This document shows positions 26,101 through 35,689 of a stretch of 64,000 nucleotides of DNA, piece after piece (the stretch's first letter is position 1; every line of letters starts with the position of its first letter). Location: the NCBI GenBank assembly GCA_019930625.1, contig CP082844.1, forward strand, positions 5,456,001 to 5,520,000, read 5' to 3'. The stretch is from Nocardia asteroides. Lineage in GTDB: Bacteria; Actinomycetota; Actinomycetes; Mycobacteriales; Mycobacteriaceae. The translations under genes and the position numbers were made by a program. The notes beneath the pieces are model-generated. The model was not told where the DNA came from and did no database searches. It worked only from the letters and a program-made list of their open reading frames with translations.

Positions 26101-28011
26101 CCCCTGTTCCTGCGCTGGATGCGCTCGGAACTCCCTGCGTTGCCTGCCGCGCCCGCGGGCGTGACCGCGACGATGGGGCGGGTGCGGGTGTCCGGCGTCG
26201 ATGCGCACTACGCCGATGTGGCGGAAGTGGCGGCGGCCGAAGAAGTTCCGGCTGTGGTCGTCTGGTCGCTGGGCGAGTTGCCCTCGGCCGAGCTGGACCG
26301 GTCCGGTGATTCCGTGCTCGACGGACGTGCCCGGGCAGTCCGGCATGCAACCCTGCGGGCCTGGGAATTGTTGCGGTCGTGGCTGTCCACCGAGCGGCTG
26401 GCGGACACCCGCCTCGTGGTGGCGACCCGCCGGGCGACAGGCTTGGACGGCGAGCCGGTCGATCTGACCGCTGCCGCGGTGACCGGCCTGGTCCGTAGCG
26501 CGCAATCGGAACAACCGGGCCGGATCGTGCTCCTGGATCACGACGGCGACCTGGACGCCGACACGGTGCTCGGCGTGATCCGATCAGGGCACGCTCAAGT
26601 GACGGTCCGCGCCGGAGAGGCACACCTGCCGCGCCTGTCCTATGGTGACCTACCCGCCGCAAAACCGGGCCACACAGGCGCTTTCGGCAACGGCACGGTC
26701 CTGATCACCGGCGGGACGAGCGGGTTGGGTGCGGTGATCGCGCGGCACCTGGTGGCCGCACACGGCGTCGGACACCTGCTGCTGGTGTCGCGTCGTGGTG
26801 CCGCGGCCGATGGGGTCGCGGAGCTGGTCGCCGAGCTGGAACAGCTCGGCGCGCGGATCCGGGTCGCCGCGTGCGACGTGGCCGATCGCGCCGGCATGGC
26901 GACCGTGCTCGAGTCGATCGCGAAGGAGCATCCCTTGACGGCGGTGGTCCACTCCGCCGGCTTGATCGACGACGCCACTATCGAGACGATGACCGAACGG
27001 CAGATCGAGCGCGTGCTCGTGCCCAAGGTCGACGGGGCGCTGATCCTGGACGAGCTCACCCGAGGGCACGATCTGGCCGCGTTCGTCGTATTCTCCTCGG
27101 CCGCGGCGATCCTCGGATCACCCGGGCAGGGGAACTACGCGGCCGCCAACGCGTTCCTCGACGGGCTCGCGCACGCCCGCCGTGCGCAAGGATTGCCCGC
27201 CCTGTCGGTCGCCTGGGGACTGTGGAACCAGGGCACCGGCATGACCGGCGAGATGGACCGCGCCGCGCTGGCGCGACTGGAGCGGATGGGTCTGCGGATC
27301 CTCGGTGACGCCGACGGGACGGCGTTGTTCGATGCCGCGGTCGCGATGGACGCGGCCGTCGCCGCCTGCGTGGAATTCGACAAGCCCGCCCTGGCGGCGC
27401 AGGCACGCGCCGGCCTGCTGCCCGAGGTGCTGAGCGACCTGGTGCCCAGCCGCGCGCGACGGGTCACGCGCGGAAGCGGCCGGGGCGGGCTGCTGGCCGA
27501 CCGGCTCGCCGCCGCACCGGAGGACGAACGCGATGCGTTGGTACTCGGATTCGTTCGCGAACACGCCGCGGCGGTGCTGGGATTCCAGTCCGCGGCTGCC
27601 ATCGATCCCGAAACCCCGTTCCAGGAGATGGGTTTCGATTCACTCGGTGGCGTCGAGCTACGGAATCGGTTGTCGGAGGGCACGGGTACGCGGCTGCCGT
27701 CGACGCTGGTGTTCAACTACCCGACGGTGAGCGCGGTGGCGAAACTGCTGCGGTCGCAATGGGAGGACACCTCGACCAGCTCGGCGATCGACGACCAGAT
27801 CGCCGCGCTCACCGCGTTGTTCGCGACGCTGCCGTCCGAGGAGGACAAGGCGCGGCTGGCCGAGCGGATCCGCGCGACACTGACCGAGGCCGTGGACGGA
27901 CCCGAGCCCGATTCCGACTCCGTCGGTGCTCATGGCCGCGACGCCGTCGAGGCGGCCGCGACCGCGGACGAACTGTTCGCTCTCATCGACCAGCAGATCA
28001 CCGGAAAGTAG
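17146..28011 (+). CDS. Modular type I PKS: modules 3 and 4 (KS-AT-DH-KR-ACP twice)
   Basis: 3621 residues from the ATG at 17146, chosen over an upstream in-frame ATG because CAGGAG precedes it and the product then begins with a coiled-coil docking helix ([19 protein letters not shown]) just before the first KS. The upstream gene ends 25 bp earlier. Module 3: KS Cys208, AT with GHSIGE/HAFH (His772, malonyl), DH His982/Asp1146, KR with LDD (B-type) and Tyr1579, ACP Ser1743. Module 4: KS Cys1973, AT Ser2426 in GHSLGE, DH His2729/Asp2897, KR with IDD and Tyr3331, ACP Ser3499. Each module should leave an alkene. The module 4 AT is odd: GGGAQ (Gly2342) replaces GQGAQ and HASH (His2526) replaces HAFH or YASH, so its extender cannot be assigned. 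The tail ends [14 protein letters not shown], a docking region and not a thioesterase. Confidence 0.96.
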   Translation: MADTDELRRYLKKTAKELYETKQHLRELTDRTREPIAIVGMACRYPGGVRSPEDLWRVAAEGVDAVGGYPSDRGWDLERLFDPDPDVPGTIYTREGGFLDSVADFDAGFFGISPREAAAMDPQQRLMLEAAWEALEDAGIDPVSLRGSDTGVFAGVAHQNYGPRGGSPDITAETEGHVYLGTSNSVLSGRIAYTLGLEGPAVSIDTACSSSLVALHLACRALRNGDATLALAGGVTVMSDPSLLIAFARQRALSPDGRCRAFAAAANGTGFSEGLGVLVLERLSDARRLGHTVLAVVRGSAINQDGASNGLTAPNGPSQEAVIGQALRDAGLEPADVDAVEAHGTGTMLGDPIEARALINAYGARQTDVPLRLGSLKSNIGHTSAAAGVGGVIKMVQAMRHEVLPKTLHIDAPTPHVDWSAGTVRLLKDSEPWPAGARIRRAGVSSFGASGTNAHVVLEEAPAESAAAEADSEPAPTEQAGSNHTSVETIPLLLSAASGAALRAQADRLRRWMGDDPEADPRDIAHSLLTSRARLEWRGAVVGRDRDELLAGLAALAEVRSAPGVAEGRAGSGRTALLFTGQGAQRAGMGRELYDAFPVFAAELDRVCAEFDPLLGRSLKDLIRTEAPAGDSAPGPLDRTEFTQPALFAFEVALYRLVESFGLTPDALLGHSIGELAAAYVAGVWSLPDACALVAARGRLMGGLPAGGAMLAVAVSEEKAAAALDGYLGRVSVAAVNGPSSVVLSGDADAVAEVERLFGDQGRRTNRLRVSHAFHSARMEPMLAEFRAVARGVTYRQPTIPIVSNVSGAPAGDELTDPEYWVRHVRAAVRFAPGVRALAASGVRRFLEIGPDAVLAAMTRECLAEQPDIEARCTVVAAARRGADEVGQFTAFLAAAHAAGVDVDWRPVFTGQPPRRVPLPPYAFQRQRYWLPPADGIGDVGRAGLTAMDHPLLGAALALAGTDEWLFTGRLSTVSQPWLADHTVFGTVLLPGAAFVELALAVGARLDAGTVDELVLEAPLRLDEGTEVDIQISVESPDDTGRRSFVIASRAVGDRTAGSTHARGVLAPDTGDATVSAGTDGLSLDEDATTGDALYRQLAARGLDYGPAFQGVRRFRRRGDAVLAEVRLGEMTSDASRFGVHPALLDAALHTAVDELAADSAAHQAPLPFSFTGVRLYRGGASAARARIQRTGAEGVRVELRDDADAVLLTVDALQARPVDSDAVHNARPAGPHGLYDMHWAAVESDARSGAVRLTAVGGPSQSAFDENHSDMAALVAAAATDAPGSNARAHADAVVWFAEPGPGHTDRAEADRVRRSVNAALAAVQSWLRLFESGDTQLVVVTRNGAGLGGEDPDLAAAATWGLLRSAQSEHPGRIVLVDAESDVLVGPELISAALATDEPQLAARAGELLAPRLARRDDVSGSAVTMGPGTVLITGGTGGLGALVARHLAATHGVRDLVLVSRRGERADGVRELVAELAVLGARARVLACDVGDRAAVGALLDQLAEGPELTAVVHAAGILDDATLDALTPDRIERVFAPKVDAALHLDELTRDRNLSAFILFSSIAAVLGSAGQGNYAAANSALDALARRRAAAGLPAVSVAWGPWSQNVGMTAELGRAGLDRLSRMGFRPLTEADGIALFDRATGADTPLVAAVDFDTAALSAQARAGLLPRLLRSLVSVPRRAEGGGGDLAARLASVPPDRHDAIVLDFVRHQVAGVLGHATGDLIEADKPFNELGFDSLGAVDLRNRLTKATGLRLPSTLAFDHPTSAAVARLLRSRIDGAGPGVRQTQRRTRADEPIAIVGMACRYPGGVASPDDLWDLVASGTDAISEFPSDRGWDLDRLIHPDPEHSGTSYAKEGGFVTGVADFDAGFFGIGPREANAMDPQQRLLLEVSWEALEHAGIDPTSLRGTDTGVYTGVMYQDYEVLTRKAGPEAEGYVGTGSAASVVSGRIAYSLGLEGPAMTVDTACSSSLVALHVACRALRQGESSLALVGGATVMATPTVFVEFSRQRGLAPDGRCKSFSSAADGVAWAEGAAVLVVERLSDARRLGHNVLAVVRGSAVNQDGASNGLTAPNGPSQERVIAAALADAGLGPSDVDAVEAHGTGTTLGDPIEAQALLATYGQGRPDRPLRVGSLKSNIGHSQAAAGVGGVIKMVQALRHEMLPKSLHADELSPHVDWTAGSVRVLTEAEPWNSGSRVRRAGVSSFGISGTNAHVILEEAPLAARDVRTTGNPDPAAGAAVAAVPLVVSARSAEALRGQAERLRSWLAGAPDIESWRVARALLDSRALLDRRAVVVGGDRQELLAGLAALAAGAASPHAVETEVVPGTTAFLFTGGGAQRVGMGAGLYRAFPVFATVLDEVCAEFDRHLGGSLREVMFTDEAGVLDRMDWMQPALFAFEVAMFRLLESYGLLPDVLTGHSLGELVAAYVSGVWSLADACVLVAARGRLMGAAPSGGAMLAAAVSETEAEELLTGLGDRLALGAVNGPESVVFSGYADAVAEMQRRLTEAGRKNTVLRISHASHSMLMEPILEEFRAVAEGLTYGEPTVPIVSNVSGAPVGDEVRDPGYWVAQVRSCVRFAPGVRSLLDSGVRRFVEVGPDAALTAMTGECLAERPEIAAKSMVAASSRRSVDEVTQFVTLLGQSFAAGVPVDLRSLLPGGDLRVTLPTYAFQRRRYWVQPAPEAVAGSFGHPLLTSAVPLAGKDEWLFTGRCSMRTQPWIGDHAVFGSVLLPATAFAEMALAAGAHLDAGDVDELLLQAPLLLTAGAETDLQLSVGAQDEQGRRSFAVHSRAAERDSADAGAWVQHASGVLIAADDPAPVWSEPVWPPSGAEPSEGSLYDRLAERGFDYGPGFQGVTALWTRGEQTFAEVSLDESASVAAAAFGIHPALLDACLHVALDDLIEGLPAEQVLLPFSFAGVRLWRPGVTAVRVRVVRDAEGRAEIDIADDTGAPVARIDAVTARPIAADALTAANAAQGAAPLFLRWMRSELPALPAAPAGVTATMGRVRVSGVDAHYADVAEVAAAEEVPAVVVWSLGELPSAELDRSGDSVLDGRARAVRHATLRAWELLRSWLSTERLADTRLVVATRRATGLDGEPVDLTAAAVTGLVRSAQSEQPGRIVLLDHDGDLDADTVLGVIRSGHAQVTVRAGEAHLPRLSYGDLPAAKPGHTGAFGNGTVLITGGTSGLGAVIARHLVAAHGVGHLLLVSRRGAAADGVAELVAELEQLGARIRVAACDVADRAGMATVLESIAKEHPLTAVVHSAGLIDDATIETMTERQIERVLVPKVDGALILDELTRGHDLAAFVVFSSAAAILGSPGQGNYAAANAFLDGLAHARRAQGLPALSVAWGLWNQGTGMTGEMDRAALARLERMGLRILGDADGTALFDAAVAMDAAVAACVEFDKPALAAQARAGLLPEVLSDLVPSRARRVTRGSGRGGLLADRLAAAPEDERDALVLGFVREHAAAVLGFQSAAAIDPETPFQEMGFDSLGGVELRNRLSEGTGTRLPSTLVFNYPTVSAVAKLLRSQWEDTSTSSAIDDQIAALTALFATLPSEEDKARLAERIRATLTEAVDGPEPDSDSVGAHGRDAVEAAATADELFALIDQQITGK

Positions 28012-28020
28012 AGGAAGCTC

Positions 28021-28554
28021 ATGGCACAAGACCACGTATCGACGATCGCAGTGACCGATGGCGTACGCTCGCTGCACCTGGAGTGGGACGATCCCGGCAT
28101 CGCCGTACTCGGCATGATCCAGCTCACGCGGGACGAACTCGTCGAGCGCATTCGCACCGGTGAACTGAAACTGCCGCCGCTGGCCAAGCTGCTCAATATC
28201 GAGGTGCTCGACGCGGAGCCGGGGCGGATGACCCTGAGTCTCACACCGGACGAGCGCCACGTGAACTTCCTCGGCGTGGTCGGTGGCGGCGTCGTCGGCA
28301 CCGTGCTCGACGTCGCGATGTGGGGCGCGGTCCAGCTGTCGGTGGAGGACAAGTCCATGCTCACAACCGTGAGCATGAACACCAACCTGGTGCGCGGGGT
28401 CTCGCACACCCAGGGGCCGTTGCGGGCGGTCGCGGAGGCGGTGCACGTCGGCCGGACGACGGCGACCGCCGAAGGCCGCCTCATCGACGCCAACGGCAAG
28501 GTCTATGCCACAGCCACCGCCACATTCGTGCGGATGGGCGGCGGAAACAGGTGA
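28021..28554 (+). CDS. PaaI-type hotdog-fold thioesterase-like protein
   Basis: 177 residues, starting 9 bp after the PKS stop with GAGGAAG as ribosome binding site, so it is the last visible gene of the PKS operon. The core (about residues 75-175) matches the PaaI/hotdog pattern: HVNFLGVVGGGVVGTVLD, then a strand ending TTVSMNTNLVRG and a closing ATATFVRM strand. Family members hydrolyse acyl-CoA or acyl-ACP thioesters as dimers or tetramers in the cytoplasm. The usual HGG turn reads GGG here, so the commonly conserved His is missing; activity is uncertain and a binding role is possible. The operon position suggests editing or release of chains from the neighbouring PKS, which is inference. 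Confidence 0.75.
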   Translation: MAQDHVSTIAVTDGVRSLHLEWDDPGIAVLGMIQLTRDELVERIRTGELKLPPLAKLLNIEVLDAEPGRMTLSLTPDERHVNFLGVVGGGVVGTVLDVAMWGAVQLSVEDKSMLTTVSMNTNLVRGVSHTQGPLRAVAEAVHVGRTTATAEGRLIDANGKVYATATATFVRMGGGNR

Positions 28555-28558
28555 AGCC

Positions 28559-28593
28559 CGGTGGGCCCGGGGGATCGAGCCCCGGGCCCACCG
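28559..28593. terminator. Strong hairpin between convergent PKS operon and dienoyl reductase
   Basis: A perfect 14-bp stem (28559-28572 with 28580-28593) and a 7-nt loop lie between the stop of the hotdog gene and the stop of the convergent reductase gene. It begins 5 bp after the TGA. There is no T tract, which is usual for high-GC actinobacterial terminators; it probably acts in both directions. Confidence 0.85.
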
Positions 28594-28600
28594 TCCACGA

Positions 28601-30631
28601 TCAGAGTTCGGCCGCGAGCTGGGTACCCTGCTGGATGGCGCGTTTGGCATCGAGTTCCTTCGCTTCGTCGGCGCCGCCGATGAGATGCACCCGAACACCC
28701 CGTGATTCGAGCTGGTCCTTCAGGTCGCGGACCGATTCCTGGCCCGTGCACACCACCACGTTGTCGACTTCGATCACCCGGCCGCCCAGACGTTGCGGGC
28801 CGAAGCTGAGGTGCAGCCCCCGATCGTCGATCCGCTCGTAGTTGACGCCGCCGATCTGCTCGACACCGCGCGCCTCCAGCGCGGCGCGATGGATCCAACC
28901 GGTCGTCTTCCCCAAGGTCAGTCCGAAGGGACCCGACTTGCGTTGCAGCATGGTCACTTCTCGGATAGCCCGGGCGGGCCGACGAGTGCGCAGCTGGCCG
29001 GGAGCGTGGATGTCATCGGTGACACCCCACTCGTCGCGCCATTGATCGAGTGCGAGCGCGGTGTGGTGGTTCGCGGTGAGGAATTCGCTGACATCGAAAC
29101 CGATTCCGCCCGCGCCGATGACGGCCACCCGGTTGCCGACGGGCCTTTCCTTCCTGATCAGTTCCGGATACGACAGCACCATGGGGTGATCGATGCCGAG
29201 GATGTCGGGAACGCGGGGACGCACGCCGGTCGCCAGCACCACCTCGTCCCAGCCACCCGCGGCGAGCTGCTCGGCGGTGGCGCGGACGTCGAGATGCACG
29301 GTGACGCCGGTGAGTTCGAGCTTGCGGCGGTAGTACCGGATCGTCTCGTCGAACTCCTCCTTGCCGGGGATGCGGCGGGCCAGGTCGAACTGGCCACCGA
29401 TCCGGTTCTCCGCTTCGAAGAGCTCCACCTGGTGTCCGCGTTCGGCCAGTCCGATCGCGGCCGACAACCCGGCGGGACCGGCGCCGACGACGGCGACGCG
29501 TTTGGCCCGCCTGGTGGGCAGCAGTTGCAGCAGCGTCTCATGGCAGGCGCGGGGATTCACCAGGCATGACACGGTCTGCCGGGTAAAGGTGTGGTCCAGG
29601 CAGGCTTGGTTGCAGGCGATGCAGGTGTTGATCTCGTCCACGCGCGACTCGGCGGCCTTGTTGACCCAATCCGGGTCGGCCAGCAGCGGACGGGCCAGAG
29701 AGATCAGGTCCGCGTCGCCGCGCGCCAGGATGTCCTCGGCGATCTCGGGCATGTTGATCCGGTTCGACGCACAGACCGGGATCGTGATGTGCTCCTTGAG
29801 CGCCGCGGTATATCCGACGAACGCGGCCCGCGGCACCGACGTGACGATCGTCGGTACCCGCGATTCGTGCCAGCCGATATCGGTGTTGATGACATCCACC
29901 CCGGCGGCTTCCAGTTCCTTCGCCAGGTCGATGATCTCGGCGAAGGTCTGTCCGTCCTCGACGAATTCGGCCAGCGACATCCGGAACATGATGAGTAGGT
30001 CTTCGCCGACGGCGGCCCTGGTCCGGGTGGCGACCTCGACCGGGAAACGCCGCCGGTTCGCCGCCGATCCGCCCCAGCGATCGGTCCGGGTGTTGGTGCG
30101 CGGAGCGAGGAATTGGTTGATCAGGAAGCCTTCCCCGCCCATGATCTCCACGCCGTCGTATCCGGCAAGCTGCGCCAATCGCGCGCAGCGCACGTGGTCG
30201 GCGATCGTAGTCTCGATCTCCTGCTCGGTGAACGCCCGCGGCTCGAACGCGGTGAGCGGCGACGCCACCGCGGAGGGCGCCAGATTGGTGGGAATGTTCG
30301 AATCGCGTCCACCGTGCAGGATCTGCAGGGCGATCTTGCCGCCCGCTTCGTGGACCGCCTCGGTGATCACCCGGTGCCGCTCGGCGTCGGTCTCGTCGAG
30401 CATCGCGCACGCGAACGGCCAGAGCCATCCCTCGCGGCTGGGGGAGTAACCCCCGGTGACGATCAGCCCCACTCCGCCGCGTGCGCGTTCGGCGAAGAAC
30501 GCTGCCAGGCGGTCGATGTGCCAGGCCCGATCTTCCAGGCCAGTGTGCATGGAGCCCATCACAACTCGGTTTCGGAGCCTGACCCTCCCCAGCTCGATCG
30601 GCGACAGCAAATGAGGAAAGGTGCAGCTCAT
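28601..30631 (-). CDS. fadH: NADPH-dependent 2,4-dienoyl-CoA reductase, FadH type
   Basis: 676 residues, the usual length of the one-polypeptide flavoprotein. The N-terminal half is an Old-Yellow-Enzyme-like FMN TIM barrel, followed by a [4Fe-4S] Cys cluster (CIACNQACLDHTF then SCLVNPRAC) and a C-terminal FAD/NAD(P) module with VAVVGAGPAGLSAA and VAVIGAGGIGFD. Family members reduce 2,4-dienoyl thioesters to 3-enoyl thioesters, normally in beta-oxidation of unsaturated fatty acids. It converges on the PKS operon and is separated from it by a terminator, so it is not co-transcribed. The PKS is nevertheless predicted to make a 2,4-dienoyl thioester, so a link is possible but unproven. Related family members act on other enones; the exact substrate is inferred. 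Confidence 0.85.
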   Translation of the reverse strand: MSCTFPHLLSPIELGRVRLRNRVVMGSMHTGLEDRAWHIDRLAAFFAERARGGVGLIVTGGYSPSREGWLWPFACAMLDETDAERHRVITEAVHEAGGKIALQILHGGRDSNIPTNLAPSAVASPLTAFEPRAFTEQEIETTIADHVRCARLAQLAGYDGVEIMGGEGFLINQFLAPRTNTRTDRWGGSAANRRRFPVEVATRTRAAVGEDLLIMFRMSLAEFVEDGQTFAEIIDLAKELEAAGVDVINTDIGWHESRVPTIVTSVPRAAFVGYTAALKEHITIPVCASNRINMPEIAEDILARGDADLISLARPLLADPDWVNKAAESRVDEINTCIACNQACLDHTFTRQTVSCLVNPRACHETLLQLLPTRRAKRVAVVGAGPAGLSAAIGLAERGHQVELFEAENRIGGQFDLARRIPGKEEFDETIRYYRRKLELTGVTVHLDVRATAEQLAAGGWDEVVLATGVRPRVPDILGIDHPMVLSYPELIRKERPVGNRVAVIGAGGIGFDVSEFLTANHHTALALDQWRDEWGVTDDIHAPGQLRTRRPARAIREVTMLQRKSGPFGLTLGKTTGWIHRAALEARGVEQIGGVNYERIDDRGLHLSFGPQRLGGRVIEVDNVVVCTGQESVRDLKDQLESRGVRVHLIGGADEAKELDAKRAIQQGTQLAAEL

Positions 30632-30865
30632 GGGATGAACCTAACGGCATCGACGTGCCTCCGCAATCGCTGGGCGTCTACCCATGTCCAACAGTCCGGC
30701 GTTCGATGGCGTGCTGTCTTCTGATCACGAATGACGTCCCGCTGCACGCCGCAACTCCGTCAGCTGCGGGCGACCTGGTGCGGTCGATGATCTTGCGCAT
30801 CGTGCACTGCTTTTCTGTCGATGACCCAGCCGCTGTACCCGGCGGGAAACATCGGAAAGATGTGT

Positions 30866-31139
30866 GCGCGGAGTCGTGACGTCACCCTCCCGGTAAGGGA
30901 AGGCGCAGTTCTGTGACGGCGATGCGGGCGGATTCAGCGATGGCGGCGTCAACCACGGGCAGGTGCGGGTCCGCGCGGGCCGCCCGGGTGAATATCGCGA
31001 CCGCGACGGGGTGCTCGCCGGGAAATTCGACGACCGCTACCTCGTTGCGGATGACCCCGATTGTTCCGGTTTTACCTGCGACCGACACACTGCGGTAGGG
31101 GAATCCGGCGGTGACGCGGTGCGGCCAGACTTGGTGGCG
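30866..31139 (-). repeat. 274-bp inverted repeat, left copy (3' end of serine hydrolase gene)
   Basis: Read on the minus strand, this matches 42160-42433 on the plus strand over 274 bp without gaps and with six mismatches by eye. It covers the last 86 codons of the serine hydrolase plus 16 bp beyond its stop. All six mismatches fall at third codon positions and are synonymous. Confidence 0.93.
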
Positions 31140-31781
31140 CATGACGGTGCGGACGAATTCGGTCTGCTCGTCGGACAGCACCGCGCCGCTCCACAGTGCG
31201 CGCAGGAGACGGGTCATTTCCTCCGGTGTCGTCGCGCTCGTGTACGCCGGGTCGTACGCCGACACCGACCATGCATCGTCGTTCTCGGCGAGCACGGCGA
31301 ACGCCTCGGCGGTGGTGTGGGTGTCGGTGTCGCGGACGAGGCTGCGGTGCAGGTCGGCGGTGCCGCCCACGATCCGGGTGCGGGTGAGGCCGAGATCGTC
31401 CAGCAGGCCCTCCACCGCACCGAGGCCTGTCGCGCCGAGCAGGACATCGGCCGCGGCGTTGTCCGAGACGGTCATCATCGACGTCGCGAGGTCGCGCAGG
31501 CTCATGGTCACCGGATCGCGCATGACGGCGATCCCGGTGGGCCCCGGCGTGCAATCGGACGGTGCGACCGTCAGCCGGGTAGCAGGATCGATGCGCCCTG
31601 TGTCGACGAGGCGGCAGAACGCGACGAACAGCGGCAATTTGTACACCGACGCGAGCACCACCCGTTCGTCGCCGCCCACGGAGATCTCGGTCACGGAGCC
31701 GTCGCACCGGCGGGCGTGCAGCCAGCCGCTGCATCCCGCGTCCGCGAATACGGCGCGGATCCTGTCCTGGGCGGTGCTCAT
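30882..31781 (-). CDS. Beta-lactamase-fold serine hydrolase (class A-like)
   Basis: 299 residues with the penicillin-recognising motifs in order: Ser45-x-x-Lys48 (SVYK), SDN at 106-108 and KTG at 237-239. No signal peptide is visible, so the product looks cytoplasmic, and I find no ExxLN omega-loop motif carrying the deacylating Glu of true class A enzymes. It may therefore be a penicillin-binding or esterase-like relative rather than an efficient beta-lactamase. The ATG overlaps the LysR stop (ATGA), so the two are translationally coupled. Its last 86 codons are duplicated in inverted orientation at 42160-42417. Confidence 0.8.
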   Translation of the reverse strand: MSTAQDRIRAVFADAGCSGWLHARRCDGSVTEISVGGDERVVLASVYKLPLFVAFCRLVDTGRIDPATRLTVAPSDCTPGPTGIAVMRDPVTMSLRDLATSMMTVSDNAAADVLLGATGLGAVEGLLDDLGLTRTRIVGGTADLHRSLVRDTDTHTTAEAFAVLAENDDAWSVSAYDPAYTSATTPEEMTRLLRALWSGAVLSDEQTEFVRTVMRHQVWPHRVTAGFPYRSVSVAGKTGTIGVIRNEVAVVEFPGEHPVAVAIFTRAARADPHLPVVDAAIAESARIAVTELRLPLPGG

Positions 31782-32653
31782 CGCAGGCGCTCCCGATACA
31801 GCACCCGGTCGACGGCATCGGCATGGGCATCAGCGCCCGGACGGTAGACGACGCGGACTCGCAGGGCGACCGCCTGCGGCGCGATGCGCAGCCAGGTCAC
31901 GCCGGGCGTGGATGACGGAGGCATGGCGGTGAGCCCGAAGCTCGTTCCGGCGGCCACCGCCGCGAACACGGCCCGATCGTCGGGCGCGGGCACGGCCGGT
32001 GCGTCCAGGCCCCGCTCGCGCAACAGATCCACAATGGTGTCGAAGGCAGGAGGATTGGCGGCGCGCGGTGGGCAGGCGAAACTCAATCCGGCGAGCATGG
32101 GGAAGGTGGGGCGTTCGGCGCCGGCGCTGCGATGATCCGACGGCACCACGAGCCACCGCGGAATTCTGACGACCGGGCGGACCTCGACGCCGTCGACCAG
32201 CGCGGGATGCTCGACCACGGCGACGTCGCACAGTCCCGAGCGCACGTCGGCGACCAGGTCGACGCTGGCGCCCACCGTCGTGGACACCGCGGTATCCGGG
32301 ACGACCGCCGTGCGCAGCGCACCCACGCACGCCGTGACCACCCGGTCGGGCAACGCCGCGGTCGCGCCCCAGTGCACGGCGCCGTGGGCACTCGCGATGC
32401 GGTGTGACTCGGCGAGCAGGCGCTCGGCGTCGTCCACGAGCAGCCGAGCGCGCGGGAGCAGCTGTAGGCCTGCCGACGTGAGCACGGCCCCCTGCCGGGT
32501 GCGGTGGATGAGGTCGACGCCGAGATGCCGTTCGAGCCGACGGAGTCCCTGCGACAGCGGTGGCTGGGTCATGTCCAGCGCGGCCGCCGCCCTGCCGAAG
32601 TGTCCTTCCTCCGCGATGGAGACGAAGAACCGAAGGTGGCGGATCAGGTCCAT
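31778..32653 (-). CDS. LysR-family transcriptional regulator
   Basis: 291 residues starting at MDLIRHLRFFVSIAEEGHFG, the standard LysR N-terminal winged helix; a longer upstream reading is dismissed because its extra residues are arginine-rich and featureless. The helix-turn-helix is followed by LERHLGVDLIHRT and a periplasmic-binding-protein-like effector domain. The 3' end overlaps the serine hydrolase start by 4 bp. Divergently, 164 bp away, lies a true class A beta-lactamase gene, the classic AmpR/bla arrangement, so it probably controls that gene and its own operon (inference). A penicillin-responsive role is plausible but not shown. Confidence 0.9.
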   Translation of the reverse strand: MDLIRHLRFFVSIAEEGHFGRAAAALDMTQPPLSQGLRRLERHLGVDLIHRTRQGAVLTSAGLQLLPRARLLVDDAERLLAESHRIASAHGAVHWGATAALPDRVVTACVGALRTAVVPDTAVSTTVGASVDLVADVRSGLCDVAVVEHPALVDGVEVRPVVRIPRWLVVPSDHRSAGAERPTFPMLAGLSFACPPRAANPPAFDTIVDLLRERGLDAPAVPAPDDRAVFAAVAAGTSFGLTAMPPSSTPGVTWLRIAPQAVALRVRVVYRPGADAHADAVDRVLYRERLR

Positions 32654-32744
32654 GCGGTCATTGAACCAGCGGATTCGCGGAGATCGGTTCCGCTGTCCCA
32701 CCGGGCACGCCGACCGGCGCCGAACCGCAGGCGGGCCTGCGACG

Positions 32745-32781
32745 ATATCCAACTCGACTCGCCCATGCCTGGGCCGGATAT
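32745..32781. promoter_or_regulatory. Possible LysR operator between LysR and beta-lactamase genes
   Basis: The 164-bp divergent intergenic region holds an inverted pair atatcc (32745-32750) and ggatat (32776-32781) separated by 25 bp. LysR regulators bind AT-rich interrupted dyads in such intergenic regions. The arms are short and the call is tentative. Confidence 0.25.
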
Positions 32782-32817
32782 TGGCGTCGGCGGCGGTGTG
32801 GATGATGTGGTGCGGCA

Positions 32818-33747
32818 GTGACCCTTTCTGCTCTTGCTCACCGTGCCCCGCTCGGTCGTCGCCGGCTCCTCGCCGCTGTGACGGTGTCCGCGCTGTCTCT
32901 CGCCACCGCCGCGTGCGGGTCCGGCGCCGATACGCCAGCGGCCTCGAACACCACACCCGCGGCCACGATTCCGTCGTTCGCCGAGATGGAGACGACACAC
33001 TCCGCACGGCTGGGTGTGTATGCGATCGACACCGGCACCGGCCGCACCGTTGTCCATCGAGACGGGGAGAGGTTCCCGATCGCCTCCACGTTCAAAGGTC
33101 TCGCGTGCGGGGCCCTCCTGCGCGACCATCCTCTGGCAACGGGTTACTTCGATCAGGTGATCCACTATTCCCGGTCCGAACTCGTCCTCAACTCGCCGGT
33201 GACCGAGAAACATGTCGACACCGGCATGACCGTCGCCGAGCTGTGCGATGCCACGATCACCCTGTCCGACAACACCGCGGGCAACCTGCTGCTGAAGCTT
33301 CTCGGCGGCCCGGAAGGCTTCACCGCGTTCCTGCGGTCCATCGGCGACACCGTCTCCCGCCTGGACCGCTGGGAGCCCGAGTTGAACACCGCCATTCCCG
33401 GCGACGAGCGGGACACCACCACAGCCGCCGCCCTCGCCACCGATTACCGCAACCTCGTCCTCGGCGACATTCTCGCCGAACCCGAGCGAGCGCAATTGAA
33501 GTCGTGGCTGGTCGCCGCCAAGACGGGGGACGCACGCATTCGTGCCGCGCTGCCCGCCGACTGGACCGTCGGCGACAAGACCGGCAGCCCCGCTTACGGC
33601 GGCGCGCTCGACGTCGCGATCGCTTGGCCGCCCGGACGCGCTCCGCTCGTCATCGCCGTGCTTTCCACGAAATTCGAGCAGAACGCCGAAGCCGACAACC
33701 CTCTCGTCGCCGAGGCCGCCCGCGCCGCGGTTGGTGCGCTCGGGTAG
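32818..33747 (+). CDS. Class A beta-lactamase, lipoprotein
   Basis: 309 residues from a GTG; an in-frame TGA at 32803-32805 rules out a longer start. The N-terminus is a lipoprotein signal with lipobox TAAC (Cys33), so the enzyme should be anchored outside the membrane. All class A motifs are present: STFK with Ser90 and Lys93, SDN at 150-152, EPELN with the general-base Glu186, and DKTGS with Lys254. It should hydrolyse penicillins and perhaps cephalosporins. Chromosomal enzymes of this lipoprotein type are known in Nocardia, which agrees with the suggested host. It is divergent from the LysR gene that probably regulates it. Confidence 0.93.
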   Translation: MTLSALAHRAPLGRRRLLAAVTVSALSLATAACGSGADTPAASNTTPAATIPSFAEMETTHSARLGVYAIDTGTGRTVVHRDGERFPIASTFKGLACGALLRDHPLATGYFDQVIHYSRSELVLNSPVTEKHVDTGMTVAELCDATITLSDNTAGNLLLKLLGGPEGFTAFLRSIGDTVSRLDRWEPELNTAIPGDERDTTTAAALATDYRNLVLGDILAEPERAQLKSWLVAAKTGDARIRAALPADWTVGDKTGSPAYGGALDVAIAWPPGRAPLVIAVLSTKFEQNAEADNPLVAEAARAAVGALG

Positions 33748-33931
33748 ACCGAGCGCCCTTGCCGCAGCGCGCCGTGATCGGCGACTGGACTCCCGATCGC
33801 GGCGCAGGCCAAGCCCCGCAAAAGACCCAGGCCGGTTCGCTCCAATGATCTGGAAAGCCAAGGCGCACAATGTCGCCCGGCCTTCGGTCCGCACTCGCCG
33901 GTTGCGTCACAGACGTGCAAGGATACCCGGC

Positions 33932-34936
33932 ATGCCCGAGCCCGAGAATGTATCGCTCGCCGCCCCACAGCGCCGCTGGAAGAAGAAGCGCTACTGGATG
34001 CCCGTCACAGTGATCGCGCTGCTGGCCGGGTTCCTGTTCGCCAACAACACAACGCTGCTCGCGGCCGAGCCCGAGGGCAGGCCGCTGGTGCTCGCACATC
34101 GCGGAATGGCGCAGACCTTCGCCATGGACGGCGTCGATGCCGACACCTGCACCGCCTCGCGTATCAATCCGCCGGTGCACGACTATCTGGAGAACACCAT
34201 CGCCGGGATTCAGGCCGCCTTCGACTCGGGCGCGGATCAGGTCGAGTTCGACGTCCACTGGACCGCCGACGGCGAGTTCGCGGTCTTCCACGACTGGACG
34301 CTCGACTGCCGCACCGACGGCACCGGCACCACCCGTGACCACACCATGGATGAGCTGCGAAAACTCGATATCGGGTACGGCTATACCGCCGACGGCGGCA
34401 AAACCTACCCGTTCCGTGGGAGGGGCGTCGGTCTCATGCCCACGCTCGACGAGGTGCTCGCCACCTTCCCCACCCAGTCGCTGCTGATCCACATCAAGAG
34501 CAACGACCCCGCCGAGGGTGCGGCCCTGGCGGATCGGCTCGCCGCTGAAAAACCGGACCGGCTCACCGTCTACGGCGGCGACGAACCGGTCGCGGCCGTC
34601 CATGAGCGCTTGCCGGACATGCGCGTCATGTCCAAACAGATCATGATCGACTGCCTGGGCCGGTACGAGGCCCTCGGATGGACCGGCGCGGCCCCCGGCG
34701 CCTGCCGCCACACCCAACTGCATATTCCCGAAGGCTACGCGCCCTGGCTGTGGGGCTGGCCGCACCGATTCGCCGAACGCATGGCCGACGCGGACGCCCG
34801 GATCGTGCTGGTCGCCGGATCCGGCGGGTTCTCCGAGGGCTTCGACACTCCCGAAGCCCTCGGCCGAATCCCCGCTGGTTTCACCGGTCTGGTCTGGACC
34901 AACCGAGTCGACACCATTGCGGCCGCACTTCGGTAA
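33932..34936 (+). CDS. Glycerophosphodiester phosphodiesterase family protein
   Basis: 334 residues from the ATG at 33932, preceded by AAGGA; the reading frame is open further upstream but without family similarity. Residues about 20-45 form one hydrophobic segment (uncleaved anchor or signal), so the catalytic domain should lie outside the membrane. The domain opens with LVLAHRG and carries EFDVHWTADGEFAVFHD, the metal-binding and acid-base residues of the GDPD TIM barrel. These enzymes release glycerol-3-phosphate from phospholipid head groups; some members act on other phosphodiesters. It lies 184 bp after the beta-lactamase gene and no operon partner is obvious. Confidence 0.88.
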   Translation: MPEPENVSLAAPQRRWKKKRYWMPVTVIALLAGFLFANNTTLLAAEPEGRPLVLAHRGMAQTFAMDGVDADTCTASRINPPVHDYLENTIAGIQAAFDSGADQVEFDVHWTADGEFAVFHDWTLDCRTDGTGTTRDHTMDELRKLDIGYGYTADGGKTYPFRGRGVGLMPTLDEVLATFPTQSLLIHIKSNDPAEGAALADRLAAEKPDRLTVYGGDEPVAAVHERLPDMRVMSKQIMIDCLGRYEALGWTGAAPGACRHTQLHIPEGYAPWLWGWPHRFAERMADADARIVLVAGSGGFSEGFDTPEALGRIPAGFTGLVWTNRVDTIAAALR

Positions 34937-35056
34937 GCACCGGCGCAGCGACCTCCCCGGAAAAATCAACGCAGAGGTCAGCGTGAGAAACGCGGATGAG
35001 GACGCTGAAGACAGGTCGCCTGAACCGAGCCGGGCGATCATGACAGGATCTCGATC

Positions 35057-35473
35057 ATGCCGATCGCCACCAGTTCGTTCGACCATGTCCGCTTGACAGT
35101 GACCGACATCGACAGATCCCGGGCCTTCTATGACGCCGTCTTCGGATGGCCGATCGCCTGGGAATGTCCCGTGGACGCGGACGAAGACACCCGTGCGCGC
35201 TTCGGGTTCCTCTTCGGCGGTGTGATCTACCAGATGGGTGATGCGCTGCTCGGACTTCGCCCCGTCGCCAGCGACGAGTTCGACGAAGATCGAGTGGGAC
35301 TCGACCACCTCGCCTTCACCCTCGCCACTCGGTCGGATCTCGATTCGGCGGCTGCCTTGCTCGACGAACTCGGCATCGCGCACGCGGGAGTGAAAGACCT
35401 CGGTCCCATGTACATTCTCGAATTCCGCGACCCGGACAACATCGCGCTGGAATTGGTCGTACGCAAGCAGTAA
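35057..35473 (+). CDS. VOC-superfamily (glyoxalase/bleomycin-resistance fold) protein
   Basis: 138 residues, a single chain with two beta-alpha-beta-beta-beta units: FDHVRLTVTDIDRSRAFYD at the start and LDHLAFTLATRSDL followed by FRDPDNIALELV at the end. The His of FDH and the Glu of ALELV sit where the fold usually binds a metal. Members range from glyoxalase I and ring-cleaving dioxygenases to antibiotic-binding proteins, so the substrate cannot be named. It is monocistronic, with an AGGA ribosome site about 10 bp before the ATG. Confidence 0.82.
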   Translation: MPIATSSFDHVRLTVTDIDRSRAFYDAVFGWPIAWECPVDADEDTRARFGFLFGGVIYQMGDALLGLRPVASDEFDEDRVGLDHLAFTLATRSDLDSAAALLDELGIAHAGVKDLGPMYILEFRDPDNIALELVVRKQ

Positions 35474-35689
35474 TCGCCACTTCCCGCGCGTGGGCGCGGC
35501 ACCGCGGCTGCCGCGTCACGCCGGTGAGTACCTGACTGCGCCGGCCGGGCCGCACCGACCTGCTCCCCGGCGTGATGAGCCGCCGACGCCGCAGGCCGAG
35601 TCAGGTCCGTACGGCGATAGCCGTCCGGCGTCAGCGATCGCACGACCCCAGCACACTCGGTACCGGCTCGTAGGGGCTAGATTCGGATT

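Noticed and set aside
30882-31781. Calling the serine hydrolase a typical secreted class A beta-lactamase
   Set aside because: No signal peptide and no ExxLN motif were found, so only the fold-level call is supported.
32280-33848. 522-residue + strand frame
   Set aside because: It lies antisense to the LysR gene and out of frame with the beta-lactamase; composition is typical of a shadow frame.
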